Source: Oscillospiraceae bacterium (GTDB taxonomy: Bacteria; Bacillota; Clostridia; Oscillospirales; CAG-272). From it: DNA of 35,004 bases. Under the pieces are notes generated by a model that searched no databases, was not told where the DNA came from, and saw only the letters and a program-made list of their open reading frames with translations. Position 1 is the first letter of the stretch. Each line of letters starts with the position of its first letter. The DNA lies in NCBI GenBank assembly GCA_015063455.1, contig SVUC01000009.1, positions 1 through 35,004 of the forward strand, written 5' to 3'. Of the stretch, positions 1 to 8,073 are shown piece after piece. The translations under genes were made by a program, and so were the position numbers.

Positions 1-19
1 CGAACAGCAAACAGTAATG

Positions 20-25
20 TATAAT
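20..25 (+). promoter_or_regulatory. Probable -10 box for the zinc-ribbon protein gene
   Basis: A perfect TATAAT lies 44 bases before the preferred start at 69. The matching -35 would fall just outside the window, so only half of the promoter can be seen. Its position argues against the upstream ATG at 30, which would lie at or before the transcription start. Confidence 0.45.
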
Positions 26-68
26 TAAATTGAGAATAATAATTTTTTTGAAAGGAACGGTAAATGTT

Positions 69-677
69 ATGAAAAAATGCAAAAAGTGCGGCGCACTTCA
101 GAGTGACGACAGAAACACCTGTCTTGACTGCGGTGCGGTTCTCGGAAATCCAATGTCCGAAGAAGACGAAGAAATCTTAAATGATAACCTCTCCGACCGT
201 ATCTCAGACCTCAGCGAGAGTGCCGAAGACTTTCACGTTCCTGTGATAGAAAAAATTCTCGGTACGATCTCGATTATCGGAATTGTTGCGTTTGTTATTC
301 TTATCGGAATTTTCAGAGTGCAGATCAATGAAGAAAAGGCGCAAAATCCTTATTACTCAGATGGTTTCGTCATCGTTGAAAATGACGACGGAACATCAGG
401 GATTTATTCAGGTCCGTTTATAAGCGCAAAGATCAATCGACTTGAAGAAAATGTCCTCTTCTCAATTTTCGGGGTTATTCTGTACTTCACCTCAGCTTTG
501 CTTATGCTTTTTCCGCGAGTCGCATGGTATCTTGAAACACTGCGATACAGGCTGTGGTTCCACGATTGCGACCCGTCCCCGTCATATTTCGCATTGGTAT
601 GCGCCAAAATCCTGCGATATTCTTGTTTTATAATCGCTTCAGTGCTTCTCGCGATCGTGATCTCCAGAATGATATGA
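69..677 (+). CDS. Zinc-ribbon membrane protein of unknown function
   Basis: The 202-residue protein opens with a zinc-ribbon made of two CxxC knuckles (CKKCG, then CLDCG 13 residues later), the usual N-terminal zinc_ribbon arrangement of many Firmicutes membrane proteins. An acidic linker follows (NPMSEEDEEILND). Three hydrophobic segments are visible: about residues 66-85 (ISIIGIVAFVILIGIF), about 130-150 and the C-terminal 25 residues. I prefer the ATG at 69 over the one at 30 because AAAGGAACGG lies at a suitable distance before it and because a TATAAT at 20-25 puts the transcript start near position 32. The gene is monocistronic and ends at a hairpin terminator shared with the convergent membrane-protein gene. 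No enzymatic motif is seen; a role in metal or redox sensing would be guesswork. Confidence 0.75.
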   Translation: MKKCKKCGALQSDDRNTCLDCGAVLGNPMSEEDEEILNDNLSDRISDLSESAEDFHVPVIEKILGTISIIGIVAFVILIGIFRVQINEEKAQNPYYSDGFVIVENDDGTSGIYSGPFISAKINRLEENVLFSIFGVILYFTSALLMLFPRVAWYLETLRYRLWFHDCDPSPSYFALVCAKILRYSCFIIASVLLAIVISRMI

Positions 678-680
678 CAA

Positions 681-730
681 AAAAATCTGCCGCACACTAT
701 CCACAACGGATATCTGTGCGGCATTTTTTA
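681..730. terminator. Bidirectional hairpin terminator
   Basis: TGCCGCACA (688-696) pairs perfectly with TGTGCGGCA (715-723). An A-run lies on the left and a T-run on the right, so it can end transcription from both convergent genes (69-677 and 728-1108). Confidence 0.8.
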
Positions 731-1108
731 TTTCACATTGCTTTTATCCTTGGTATTCAGAAAAACAAACAACACGATCGTCAGGATCACTGCACAAAGC
801 CCAACATACGGTCCGACACAATTATTTGTAAATCTTCCCCAGTTCTCAAATTTCGAGAACATAATCGCAAAAAGCATACTGAGACTTGACAGTCCTGTGC
901 AGAAAAAAATCTTCGAGTTCTTTTCGTAAAACAACACACTCACACAGTACAAACAGACGATCAGCGCGGACAAAACCACATTCCCTGTCAAAATCTGTAT
1001 TCCGTTGAGAGTCTGCACACCGCGGATGTCTGACCACGTCAGCATAACCGTTGACAAACTTCCGAAAAATGCAAGCAAAAGAATAGCTTTCTTCAAAATC
1101 TTGTTCAT
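728..1108 (-). CDS. Small four-helix membrane protein, unknown function
   Basis: The protein is 126 residues and mostly hydrophobic. Four probable membrane spans are visible: about residues 7-24 (AILLLAFFGSLSTVMLT), 38-58, 66-84 and 98-117. It ends with a short basic tail (NTKDKSNVK). There are no conserved catalytic residues that I recognise. It starts 12 bases after the stop of the beta-helix gene, behind a GGGGTTGGG stretch that can serve as ribosome site, so it is probably the last cistron of the glycyl-radical-enzyme operon. Whether it has a functional link to that operon or simply reads through cannot be decided from the sequence. Confidence 0.65.
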   Translation of the reverse strand: MNKILKKAILLLAFFGSLSTVMLTWSDIRGVQTLNGIQILTGNVVLSALIVCLYCVSVLFYEKNSKIFFCTGLSSLSMLFAIMFSKFENWGRFTNNCVGPYVGLCAVILTIVLFVFLNTKDKSNVK

Positions 1109-1120
1109 ATCCCAACCCCG

Positions 1121-2623
1121 TCAATCAATGAAGTAAACCTTTGCTCCGCGCTCGCCCATAACTGTGCTGATCTTTTCGTCAGCTTTTTCGTCGAACGTCA
1201 TGATCTCAGGCTCTTCAATCTCGTTTGCGCCGTACTGACCGAGTGGCAAGCCGAGCTTCTGAATATAGGTGTTGTCGTACATTTCGGGACAGCTCTCCGC
1301 CTTCTTTGCAACAAGATGAAGCATACGGTAAGCGGCGCGATCAAAAATATTGTCGTGTACAGAATAATTCGATGCTGTATTTTCATAGCTCCAGCCTTTG
1401 ATGTGGGCTGGAGTATTTTTGTTATGTCTCTGCTGTCCCCAGCCGTAACCTGAGAATCGCATAATATTTCCGCTGATCTCGCAGTCGTCGATGTAGCTCT
1501 CGGTGTCCCCGTTTGTTTTCTCAAGGAAATATTCGATCGAATATACGCAATATTCGATGAGATTGTTGACGTAACGGATTCCCGTCATCTTGAATTTCTT
1601 TCCGCGAGTTGTGATCTGATGAGTTGCACCTGCATCATAAACCTGATAAATATAACAATCGGAGACTACATAGTCCTCGCATCCACCGTAAACCTCAATA
1701 CCGTTTCCGAATCTTGTTACAGTACCGCGTCCGCCCTGCGGATAGTTTGGGTCAGTTCCGAGATAGTGCTGGATAGATCCGCCGATCCATCCGATCTCGC
1801 ACTCGGAAACGTGAAGTCCGACAGAGTGTCCGCCTGCGGCAACTGCGTGAACACCGATGTATTTGAGACAGAGATTATTGATCGTAACATTCGGACGGTT
1901 TCCGACCATAAACATAGATCTTCTCGGCACAGCTTCGATCTCACGGAAAACATCCCCCGGATTACCCCGGTCGCATCTGAGATAAAGCTCACCCAAAGAT
2001 TCGTCGTCGATATCGGGAATGGGGAATGTCTGACCGTGAGTTTCCTCAGTTGTCATTCTTCCCTCATAGAAGCAGACGATATCGAGATCCTCTGTCATTT
2101 CACGAGCTATATCAAAAAGTTTACTTTCATCTTCACGGCAAACGAACTTTCCGTTTATGTATGACGGAATAAGTTTTCTCGAATGCGCCTCTCCGTTATT
2201 GAAAACAAGAGTTCCGCAGTCAAGAATATCCTCTTTCAGCTTCCAGATGTTATGCTCGGAATCGTAGATCTCCCAAAGATTCGGATCTGCAAGGCTCTTG
2301 TCCCATCCGTAGAACTTCGGTTTATCCCCGCATCCGTAAGCTGCGTATGTAACACCGGGGTGCACGTCAACAAAGCCGCGGAAGATGTCACCTCTTCTGA
2401 AAAGAACACCGTCTCCGACAGAAAGATCCGCATCAGTTACCTTCTCAAGAGTTTTCCAAGCAGTCTCAGGAGATCTACCGTCATTTTTATCGTCTCCGTC
2501 TGCACTGACGTAATATGTGTTACCTTTTATCTCTATAGCGTCGCGAGATTCAAGAATTTCTTTTTTTCTCTTCTCGCCCAGCTCATCTATTTGCTTCAAG
2601 AATTCATCTGTTACTCTGATCAC
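1121..2623 (-). CDS. Right-handed parallel beta-helix protein without signal peptide (carbohydrate-active enzyme-like)
   Basis: The 500-residue protein has the entry pattern of many polysaccharide-active beta-helix proteins: residues about 35-55 read NTYYVSADGDDKNDGRSPET, followed by AWKTLEKV and a GDGVLFRRGD turn. Irregular beta-helix coils with stacked Asn/Gly follow through about residue 440 (for example VTINNLCLKYIG, GNGIEVYGG, DDCEISGNIMRFSG, NYSVHDNIFDRA). The start is a GTG (2623) preceded by AAGGGGA. The N-terminus is charged and amphipathic, with no signal peptide, so the protein should act in the cytoplasm. That is unusual for pectate-lyase-like folds and fits processing of imported oligosaccharides. 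It is the fourth gene of the operon, 56 bases after the SGNH gene. Substrate and reaction (lyase, hydrolase, epimerase) cannot be assigned by eye. Confidence 0.75.
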   Translation of the reverse strand: MIRVTDEFLKQIDELGEKRKKEILESRDAIEIKGNTYYVSADGDDKNDGRSPETAWKTLEKVTDADLSVGDGVLFRRGDIFRGFVDVHPGVTYAAYGCGDKPKFYGWDKSLADPNLWEIYDSEHNIWKLKEDILDCGTLVFNNGEAHSRKLIPSYINGKFVCREDESKLFDIAREMTEDLDIVCFYEGRMTTEETHGQTFPIPDIDDESLGELYLRCDRGNPGDVFREIEAVPRRSMFMVGNRPNVTINNLCLKYIGVHAVAAGGHSVGLHVSECEIGWIGGSIQHYLGTDPNYPQGGRGTVTRFGNGIEVYGGCEDYVVSDCYIYQVYDAGATHQITTRGKKFKMTGIRYVNNLIEYCVYSIEYFLEKTNGDTESYIDDCEISGNIMRFSGYGWGQQRHNKNTPAHIKGWSYENTASNYSVHDNIFDRAAYRMLHLVAKKAESCPEMYDNTYIQKLGLPLGQYGANEIEEPEIMTFDEKADEKISTVMGERGAKVYFID

Positions 2624-2679
2624 TGTCGTTTCCCCTTTGTGTATATTAATTTTTTATACAATTTGTTATCTGTTATAGT

Positions 2680-3276
2680 TCAGTCCTGCAGTGCAGCTTT
2701 TATTTTTTCGACAACCTGACACGCTATGATCTCAGATCCCTCTGCACCGAAATGCACCCAGTCAGAGTGAAGAGATTGATCAAAATCTTTTGTCAAAGAA
2801 TAAAGATCGTTTACCTCAACCCCAAGAGAATCCATCAATTTTCTTGCCTCGTCGTTGAAAATTTCAATATCTGAATTAAGTCTTATAAAATTAGGATTTG
2901 CCCACTCTTCTATAACCGCGGTGGAAAGAGCAAAAATGATTTTTGCGTTCGGGAAAAGCTTCACAAGCATATTATATACTCTTTCGAGGAAGTACACATA
3001 GATATGCGGCGGTGTCATCGGCTCATCTCCGTTCATACGAAGAACATCCCACAAACCGTTATTCCAATGGATAACATCTATCTCATCTCTGTTTTCAATT
3101 TCATTTGCCCAATCATACAAATATCTCTGCGTGTACTGCACAAATCTGCAGTTGTCACTCGGAGCAAGTACGTTAGCTATTCCTTCAAGCTTTTCTTTAA
3201 CGCAAATTCCGTATCCCGGGCTGTTTGGTTTAGCTCCGTATCTTATGGAATCTCCAAGAAGCAAAACGTTTTTCAT
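2680..3276 (-). CDS. Cytoplasmic SGNH/GDSL-family hydrolase (probable esterase)
   Basis: The 198-residue protein begins MKNVLLLGDSIRYG, the block I GDS motif, with nucleophile Ser10 directly at the N-terminus and no signal peptide. The C-terminal catalytic pair is visible as Asp172-x-x-His175 in SDWVHFGAEG (block V). WNNGLWD around residue 70 supplies a candidate oxyanion Asn (block III). The length is normal for a single-domain SGNH hydrolase, typically a carbohydrate esterase that removes acetyl or similar groups. The ATG is preceded by GAGGAA at good spacing. It lies 50 bases after the activase stop and 56 before the beta-helix gene. This context suggests de-esterification of a substrate handled by the neighbouring beta-helix protein and glycyl radical enzyme; that link is inference. 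Confidence 0.85.
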   Translation of the reverse strand: MKNVLLLGDSIRYGAKPNSPGYGICVKEKLEGIANVLAPSDNCRFVQYTQRYLYDWANEIENRDEIDVIHWNNGLWDVLRMNGDEPMTPPHIYVYFLERVYNMLVKLFPNAKIIFALSTAVIEEWANPNFIRLNSDIEIFNDEARKLMDSLGVEVNDLYSLTKDFDQSLHSDWVHFGAEGSEIIACQVVEKIKAALQD

Positions 3277-3326
3277 TTTTATTCCTCTACCTATTTAAAT
3301 TCTAAGTTATTCTTTCATCGGATCAC

Positions 3327-4286
3327 TCAAGCGTCTTCTCGTACCATTCCTGTAACAAGGAGCTTTTCCTCAGACACGTACTTCAGTGCGGTCTGCTTCA
3401 GCGGCTCGATTTCACTTTTCGCCATAGCCCCCTGTCCGTCATATGCCCACTTCATATCAAGCTTGTCATATTTTGCGGTACAAACTCCATTAAACGCACA
3501 CATTTCCCAGCGTGTTACCACGTCAAGAATATTGTCACGAATGAATTCGCCGATTCCCGCTATGTTTTCTTCATACGCAGTAGCACCCGGAATAAGAGGA
3601 GTTCTGATCCAGATCTCCATCGGATGATCCGCCCTGCGTACATATTCAGCCGCATAAAGAAGATTTTCAAGAATCAGCTTGTTCTCCGCCCCGGTAAATT
3701 CCTTATGCTTATCGGAATCAAATATCTTCATATCGTAGAGAATGTAATTGGTATACGGGAGAATAGCTTCAAGATTCTTCTGCGGAGCACATCCGCAAGT
3801 GTCAAGAGCTGTTGATATACCTTCAGCCTGAAGATTCATAAAAAATTCCGAAACAAACTCATACTGGAGAAGCGGTTCTCCTCCGGAACAAGTCACACCG
3901 CCGCCGAACTGCTTATAGTAAAGGCGGTCTTTCAAAACCTCACGCATAAGCTTATCCATCGTATATTCTTCGCCCTGTCTGCTCATAGCCGAAGAAGGAC
4001 ACGTATCTGCACAAGTCCCGCAAACCGCACACTTCGTTCTATCAACATGAATACCGCGCTCATCTCCGAAAATTGCGCTGTTCGGACAAGCTTTCATACA
4101 CGATTCACAACCGATGCAATCCGGCTGTGACCACCAAACTTCATTTTTTATCCCGATACTCTCGGGATTCTGGCACCACAGGCAATGAAGCGGGCAGCCT
4201 TTCACGAAGACTGTTGTTCTCATACCCGGACCGTCGTGTGTTGTACCGTGGGACACATCTATAGTTAAAAGAGTTTCTTTCTGCAT
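3327..4286 (-). CDS. Glycyl-radical enzyme activating enzyme (radical SAM, with two extra 4Fe-4S clusters)
   Basis: This 319-residue activase belongs to the PFL-activating-enzyme family. Cys31, Cys35 and Cys38 in GCPLHCLWC form the CxxxCxxC that ligates the SAM-binding cluster. A bacterial ferredoxin-type insert follows with Cys57, 60, 63, 67 (CIGCESCMKAC) and Cys86, 89, 92, 96 (CAVCGTCADTC). That insert is found in activases of non-PFL glycyl radical enzymes such as dehydratases and decarboxylases, and absent from classical PflA. GGGVTCSGGEPLLQ is the SAM-binding GGE region. I use the ATG at 4286 because GGAG precedes it at six bases; the longer frame to 4340 runs through a predicted RNA hairpin. 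It installs the glycyl radical on the product of the gene just upstream and acts in the cytoplasm under anaerobic conditions. Confidence 0.93.
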   Translation of the reverse strand: MQKETLLTIDVSHGTTHDGPGMRTTVFVKGCPLHCLWCQNPESIGIKNEVWWSQPDCIGCESCMKACPNSAIFGDERGIHVDRTKCAVCGTCADTCPSSAMSRQGEEYTMDKLMREVLKDRLYYKQFGGGVTCSGGEPLLQYEFVSEFFMNLQAEGISTALDTCGCAPQKNLEAILPYTNYILYDMKIFDSDKHKEFTGAENKLILENLLYAAEYVRRADHPMEIWIRTPLIPGATAYEENIAGIGEFIRDNILDVVTRWEMCAFNGVCTAKYDKLDMKWAYDGQGAMAKSEIEPLKQTALKYVSEEKLLVTGMVREDA

Positions 4287-4321
4287 ATTATCTCCATCAA
4301 TAAATATTATCAAATTCACTT

Positions 4322-4356
4322 TTGGGGAAGATACTCGCACGAAGTACCTCCCCCAA
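4322..4356 (-). ncRNA. Intercistronic RNA hairpin between glycyl radical enzyme and activase genes
   Basis: Positions 4322-4335 and 4343-4356 form a 14-bp stem with a 7-base loop. Two of the pairs are G-U in the minus-strand transcript, and the same positions would be A-C mismatches in a plus-strand RNA. This indicates a structure in the operon mRNA. No U-tract follows on the minus strand, so it is more likely a processing, stabilising or attenuating element than a full terminator. Confidence 0.55.
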
Positions 4357-4380
4357 TTTTTCTGTTTTATATAATTTCTA

Positions 4381-6606
4381 TCAGTTCATTGAAGAATGGT
4401 TCATTCTTGAAACGAAGTTTTCCTGATATTCTCTGGACATTGTAATGAATCTTGCGCAGTAACCCGTTACGCGAACAACAAGATTTCTGTATTCGGGCTT
4501 CTCGGGATGATCCATTGCATCCTCAAGCTTCTTCAGATCCATAATATGCATATTGATCTGCATACCGCCGCCCTGGAAAAACGCTGTTGAGAAATTGCGG
4601 ATATAGGAATATCTGTCTTCCTTACCGTCGAAGAACTTGGGCTGAATATCTACCTGGATAGAACCGCCCTGGAACTTTCTCATATCTGCCGCTGATGCAG
4701 AATTTGCAAACGGAATAAGTCCCTTCTTGCTCATACCTGCCTGAGGGTTGATACCCTGTGCGAAAACTTCACCCTTATGACGTCCGTCGGGTGTTGCTCC
4801 AACGTCGTCCTTAGATTCAAGATGAGACATGAACGAATAAAGTGACGGACGCATCGGCTGACCGCCTCTCTGGTTTACATATCCTTCAGCAACTTCCTGA
4901 AGAGTATCGCAAAGTCTTACATACATATCGTCAACTTCGGAGATACCGTTTCCGTATTTCGGCTGATTCAGGAACTTCTGGCGCATGATCTCATTACCTT
5001 CCCAGTCATTGTTGCAAGCGTTCACAACTTCTCTGAAGGTATAAAGCTTCTTATCAAAAACAAGATTCTTGAGCGCAATGAAGGAGTCCGCAACGTTTAC
5101 GATACCTGCAATATTGAGTGATGTATACTGAATATCAACACCGCGAGGAGCTGTCATATCAAGACCTCTCTCAATAGGTCCGTGGGAGATCATTGATGTG
5201 TACATTTCAGGCTGAGTATATCCGCGAACTCTGTCGATTGCCGCTTCAACATCCTGGAATGCACGCATTGTGCGGTGGAGCTCTTCAACGTAGAATCCAT
5301 AGAATGTTTCAAAGTCGATAGGCTCACCATTGTTTCCTCTGTACTGCTCGTACTTTGCACCGCGCGCAAGAGCACGTTCCATAATAGTGATAAGGTTGAG
5401 GTAACTTGTGTCATGTCCGCACCATTCCTGACCGGGGATGCAGAACCACTGACAGCCTGAGTATACTACCTTCCACGCTTCGCTTTCCGGGATACCGCTA
5501 CGAAGCTGTGCAGCGTACATAAGATCCCAGTTAACAAGTACGGGGATGCTCTCTCCGTGACGAGCAAGAACATCACATGCGTAGTCATAATAATCCTTAT
5601 CAATATCGCTGTGCCACATTACACCGAGGTTGTTGTAGTCACCGACAAGGTCATACGCCTCAAGTGCTACCCAGCTCATTTCGTTTGTGGCGTCGCTTCC
5701 GTCTTCAAGTCTTCCGCCGAATGAGAAGAACTGTCCGCGGAGCTTCATATACATTTCAGCGATGTATTCACGAGCTTCTTCCCGTGTGAGCTTGCCCTCA
5801 TCCTTATCCTTTTTGTAGAAAGGATACATATAAAGGTCCATTCTTCCGTAACCGTTACCATGTCCTACAGAACGGTCGAAAAGAATCGCAAACTGGAGAG
5901 TCTGCACTGCCTCATAGAATGTGGCAGGAGCTTTGTGAGCGATATTTGCACAGCAATCTGCGATCTTTCTGAATCTTGCCTTTTCACTCTCGTCTGTTGC
6001 TTCATTTGCGAGACGGTCTGCAAGCTTAGCATAACGCTCGATAAATCTGATACAAGCACAACAAATGTGTTCAAGACCTCTGAGGTAATTTGCTCTTCTT
6101 TCATTCTTCAGCTCTGTGTATTTTGCAAGAGACTTACGGATTCTTTCAAGGATCTTATCGTATCCCTGAGTAAGAACAATATTAACATCAGGACAAGTAT
6201 GACCGTATGCATTGGGATGTCCGCCGAGCTTTTTTGATCTTTCACGAAGTTCTTCGATTTCATCTGAATTGGGCGCACTCTTGAAATTCATGGGACGGAT
6301 GCACTTTACTTCCCAGTGTATCTCACCAACGATAGTTTCACAGGGGTAGATTGCTTCTTCTGTATTGTCAAGCATAAATGCGTAGTCCGCACCCCACTGT
6401 TCGTTATCCATGCGGTATCCCTGTACTCTTGACGGAAGTTCATCCATCTTCGGGAAAGGACCTATATTGAGCCAGCAGCGGTGGTCACCGTATGTATCGT
6501 ACTGACGCTGACCGTTTGTTCCAAGCTCCTGGTTTCTTGCTTCCAGAACCTTGATTCTTTCTGACTGTTCAAATTTTGGGATAAAAGGAAGCTGAACATT
6601 ACTCAT
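4381..6606 (-). CDS. Glycyl radical enzyme of the pyruvate formate-lyase superfamily, function unassigned
   Basis: The 741-residue protein has the C-terminal glycyl radical motif RVTGYCARF with the radical Gly at about residue 715, and a PFL-type barrel before it. The active-site loop reads YSGCQWFCIPGQE, with the likely thiyl Cys at about residue 385 and a second Cys at 389. This lacks both the adjacent Cys-Cys of pyruvate formate-lyase and the Cys-x-Glu typical of glycyl radical dehydratases, choline lyase and arylacetate decarboxylases. The reaction therefore cannot be assigned. No microcompartment genes or encapsulation peptide are seen. The protein begins MSNVQLPFIPKFEQ at 6606, where an AGAGAG ribosome site is well spaced; an in-frame ATG at 6612 is too close to it. 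It is the first gene of its operon, followed by its activase, an SGNH hydrolase and a beta-helix protein. Confidence 0.93.
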   Translation of the reverse strand: MSNVQLPFIPKFEQSERIKVLEARNQELGTNGQRQYDTYGDHRCWLNIGPFPKMDELPSRVQGYRMDNEQWGADYAFMLDNTEEAIYPCETIVGEIHWEVKCIRPMNFKSAPNSDEIEELRERSKKLGGHPNAYGHTCPDVNIVLTQGYDKILERIRKSLAKYTELKNERRANYLRGLEHICCACIRFIERYAKLADRLANEATDESEKARFRKIADCCANIAHKAPATFYEAVQTLQFAILFDRSVGHGNGYGRMDLYMYPFYKKDKDEGKLTREEAREYIAEMYMKLRGQFFSFGGRLEDGSDATNEMSWVALEAYDLVGDYNNLGVMWHSDIDKDYYDYACDVLARHGESIPVLVNWDLMYAAQLRSGIPESEAWKVVYSGCQWFCIPGQEWCGHDTSYLNLITIMERALARGAKYEQYRGNNGEPIDFETFYGFYVEELHRTMRAFQDVEAAIDRVRGYTQPEMYTSMISHGPIERGLDMTAPRGVDIQYTSLNIAGIVNVADSFIALKNLVFDKKLYTFREVVNACNNDWEGNEIMRQKFLNQPKYGNGISEVDDMYVRLCDTLQEVAEGYVNQRGGQPMRPSLYSFMSHLESKDDVGATPDGRHKGEVFAQGINPQAGMSKKGLIPFANSASAADMRKFQGGSIQVDIQPKFFDGKEDRYSYIRNFSTAFFQGGGMQINMHIMDLKKLEDAMDHPEKPEYRNLVVRVTGYCARFITMSREYQENFVSRMNHSSMN

Positions 6607-6676
6607 TATCATTTCTCTCTTTCAATATGTAATATATAAATAATACTGTATAAATTATTTTTTGGTATTCACAATA

Positions 6677-6705
6677 AGTATACTACAATCCCTTTGATTT
6701 GTCAA
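6677..6705 (-). promoter_or_regulatory. Sigma-A-type promoter for the glycyl radical enzyme operon
   Basis: On the minus strand TTGACA (6705-6700) is followed after exactly 17 bases by TATACT (6682-6677). The leader to the start codon is about 65 bases. Confidence 0.75.
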
Positions 6706-6723
6706 TCTTTTTGTATCATGATG

Positions 6724-6738
6724 TGACAACAATTGTCA
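6724..6738. promoter_or_regulatory. Inverted repeat, candidate operator upstream of the glycyl radical enzyme promoter
   Basis: TGACAA-CAA-TTGTCA is a perfect 6+3+6 dyad ending about 19 bases upstream of the -35 box of the minus-strand promoter. Its position suits an activator or an upstream operator. No regulator gene lies next to it, so the binding protein is unknown. Confidence 0.4.
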
Positions 6739-6839
6739 ATAAGAAAAAAACAAAAAAGGCACAAACAAAATGTGAAAATAATCAATATTTTTTAATTTAA
6801 TTTTTTAATTTAATAATAAATAATTACATAATAAAAGTG

Positions 6840-6868
6840 TTGAAAAAACCAAAAATAAGGAGTATAAT
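6840..6868 (+). promoter_or_regulatory. Sigma-A-type promoter for the pilus island
   Basis: TTGAAA (6840-6845), 17 bases, TATAAT (6863-6868). The leader to the first gene is about 150 bases and AT-rich. It carries the 14-bp perfect palindrome ATGTAATATTACAT at 6903-6916, which lies downstream of the start site and could be a repressor site. Confidence 0.65.
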
Positions 6869-7026
6869 AAGGTATATAATAATATGTCAAAAAACTTTAA
6901 CTATGTAATATTACATCATTTTTCACATCGCATCAAAAAAACAAAAACAACAAGTTTTTTTATAATCAATAATTACAAAATATCTGCGACTGAAATACTG
7001 CACATCAAAAAAGGGGGAACGGCAAG

Positions 7027-7440
7027 ATGACAGACAAAGAATTTAAGCGGTTGAGCCGTTCTCAACTGATCGATATCATATACCAGTTACAAATCAAACA
7101 GGAAGAGCTTTTGTCCGATAATGTAAAGCTTGCAAAAGCATTAAACGACAAAAGACTTCGCTTAAAAAAGGCAGGTAATATTGCAGAGGCATCTCTTGAA
7201 ATTCATAAAGTAATGCAGGCTGCACAGGATGCAGCAATGCACTATTTGGACGAAATAAAAATTAGAGTCAAAGCAGAACGTAAGCAGATCTTAAAAAAAG
7301 CACACAGTGAAGCAGCGGAAATTATTGCAGAGGCCAAAAAAGAAGCAGAGCGAATCTCCACGCAGGCAAAAAAAGAGTCAACAGCCGGTCATAGTGTAAG
7401 AGATTATCTCGCAAACATAGATTCGGTTGACAGTTATTAA
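7027..7440 (+). CDS. Coiled-coil (DivIVA-like) protein at the head of the pilus island
   Basis: The 137-residue protein is nearly all helix. After an N-terminal MTDKEFKRLSRSQLIDIIYQ it shows long heptad-rich stretches (residues 20-50 and 75-120, for example KKAHSEAAEIIAEAKKEAER) and no signal peptide or membrane span. Such short proteins sit at the start of many clostridial sortase/pilus clusters beside a signal peptidase. The similarity to DivIVA/ATP-synthase-b type coiled coils is one of composition, so a scaffold or localisation role is inference. GGGGGAACGG supplies the ribosome site. The next gene follows after 8 bases. Confidence 0.75.
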   Translation: MTDKEFKRLSRSQLIDIIYQLQIKQEELLSDNVKLAKALNDKRLRLKKAGNIAEASLEIHKVMQAAQDAAMHYLDEIKIRVKAERKQILKKAHSEAAEIIAEAKKEAERISTQAKKESTAGHSVRDYLANIDSVDSY

Positions 7441-7448
7441 GAAAAAAT

Positions 7449-8039
7449 ATGAAGAACACAAAAAAGCGAACCACACCACTCCCAACCAAACAACAGGTTG
7501 AAACTGAAAGAAAACGGTATCGTCGCCAAAAAGCGTATAACAAAGCTCTTGGCGGAACGGTTTATGTTTTAACCATTGTAGCCGCTGTTGCGGTACTTAT
7601 TGCAACGCTTATCCTTCCTGTTCTTCAAATTGAAGGGACAAGTATGGAACCGACTTTGTCGAACGGAGATATTGTTCTGCTCACCAAAACCACAAATTTT
7701 GACAGAGGTGAGCTTTGCGGATTTTCTTGGAACAATAAGCTGCTCATCAAGAGAGTAATCGGTACGCCCGGTGACTGGATCGAGATAGATATAGACGGTA
7801 CAGTATATCTCAATGGTGAGAAATTGGACGAACCGTATGCACAAAATCTTTCCGTGGGTGAATGTGACTTGGAATTTCCGTTCCAAGTACCTCAAGAACA
7901 ATATTTTGTACTCGGTGATATGCGAGAGAGTTCAATTGACTCACGCAATACATTGATCGGCTGCGTAGAAAAAGACCAGATCGTTGGAAAAGTATTCTTT
8001 CGGGTTTGGCCATTCAAAACAATCAGATTTTTTAATTAA
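7449..8039 (+). CDS. lepB: Type I signal peptidase of the pilus island
   Basis: The 196-residue single-span S26 peptidase has a membrane anchor at about residues 37-58 (VYVLTIVAAVAVLIATLIL). Box B holds the catalytic Ser65 (EGTSMEPTLSNGD) and box D the catalytic Lys101 (LLIKRVIGTPGDWIEI). Box E reads FVLGDMRESSIDSRN. Both catalytic residues are present, unlike the degenerate SipA proteins of some streptococcal pilus islands. It removes signal peptides from exported proteins, here probably the pilin and adhesin precursors encoded downstream. It sits 8 bases after the coiled-coil gene and 34 before the adhesin gene, in the same operon. Confidence 0.93.
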   Translation: MKNTKKRTTPLPTKQQVETERKRYRRQKAYNKALGGTVYVLTIVAAVAVLIATLILPVLQIEGTSMEPTLSNGDIVLLTKTTNFDRGELCGFSWNNKLLIKRVIGTPGDWIEIDIDGTVYLNGEKLDEPYAQNLSVGECDLEFPFQVPQEQYFVLGDMRESSIDSRNTLIGCVEKDQIVGKVFFRVWPFKTIRFFN

Positions 8040-8073
8040 TAATTCAGGCATTTACTAATAGGAACGACTATCT

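Larger units (their letters stand above)
6607..7026. other. AT-rich divergent intergenic region (420 bp)
   Basis: This region separates the glycyl radical enzyme operon (-) from the pilus island (+). It contains one consensus-type promoter for each direction and two perfect inverted repeats (6724-6738 and 6903-6916). No ORF or RNA gene is seen. The stretch 6785-6835 is almost pure A/T and may be a curved or UP-like element. Confidence 0.7.

Noticed and set aside
1619..2719. Long plus-strand frames opposite the beta-helix gene
   Set aside because: They are shadows of the minus-strand gene, with no start signals and low-complexity Ser/Val/Cys composition.
4381..6606. Pyruvate formate-lyase (pflB)
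   Set aside because: The active-site loop lacks the adjacent Cys pair, and the activase carries the extra ferredoxin-type clusters of non-PFL systems.
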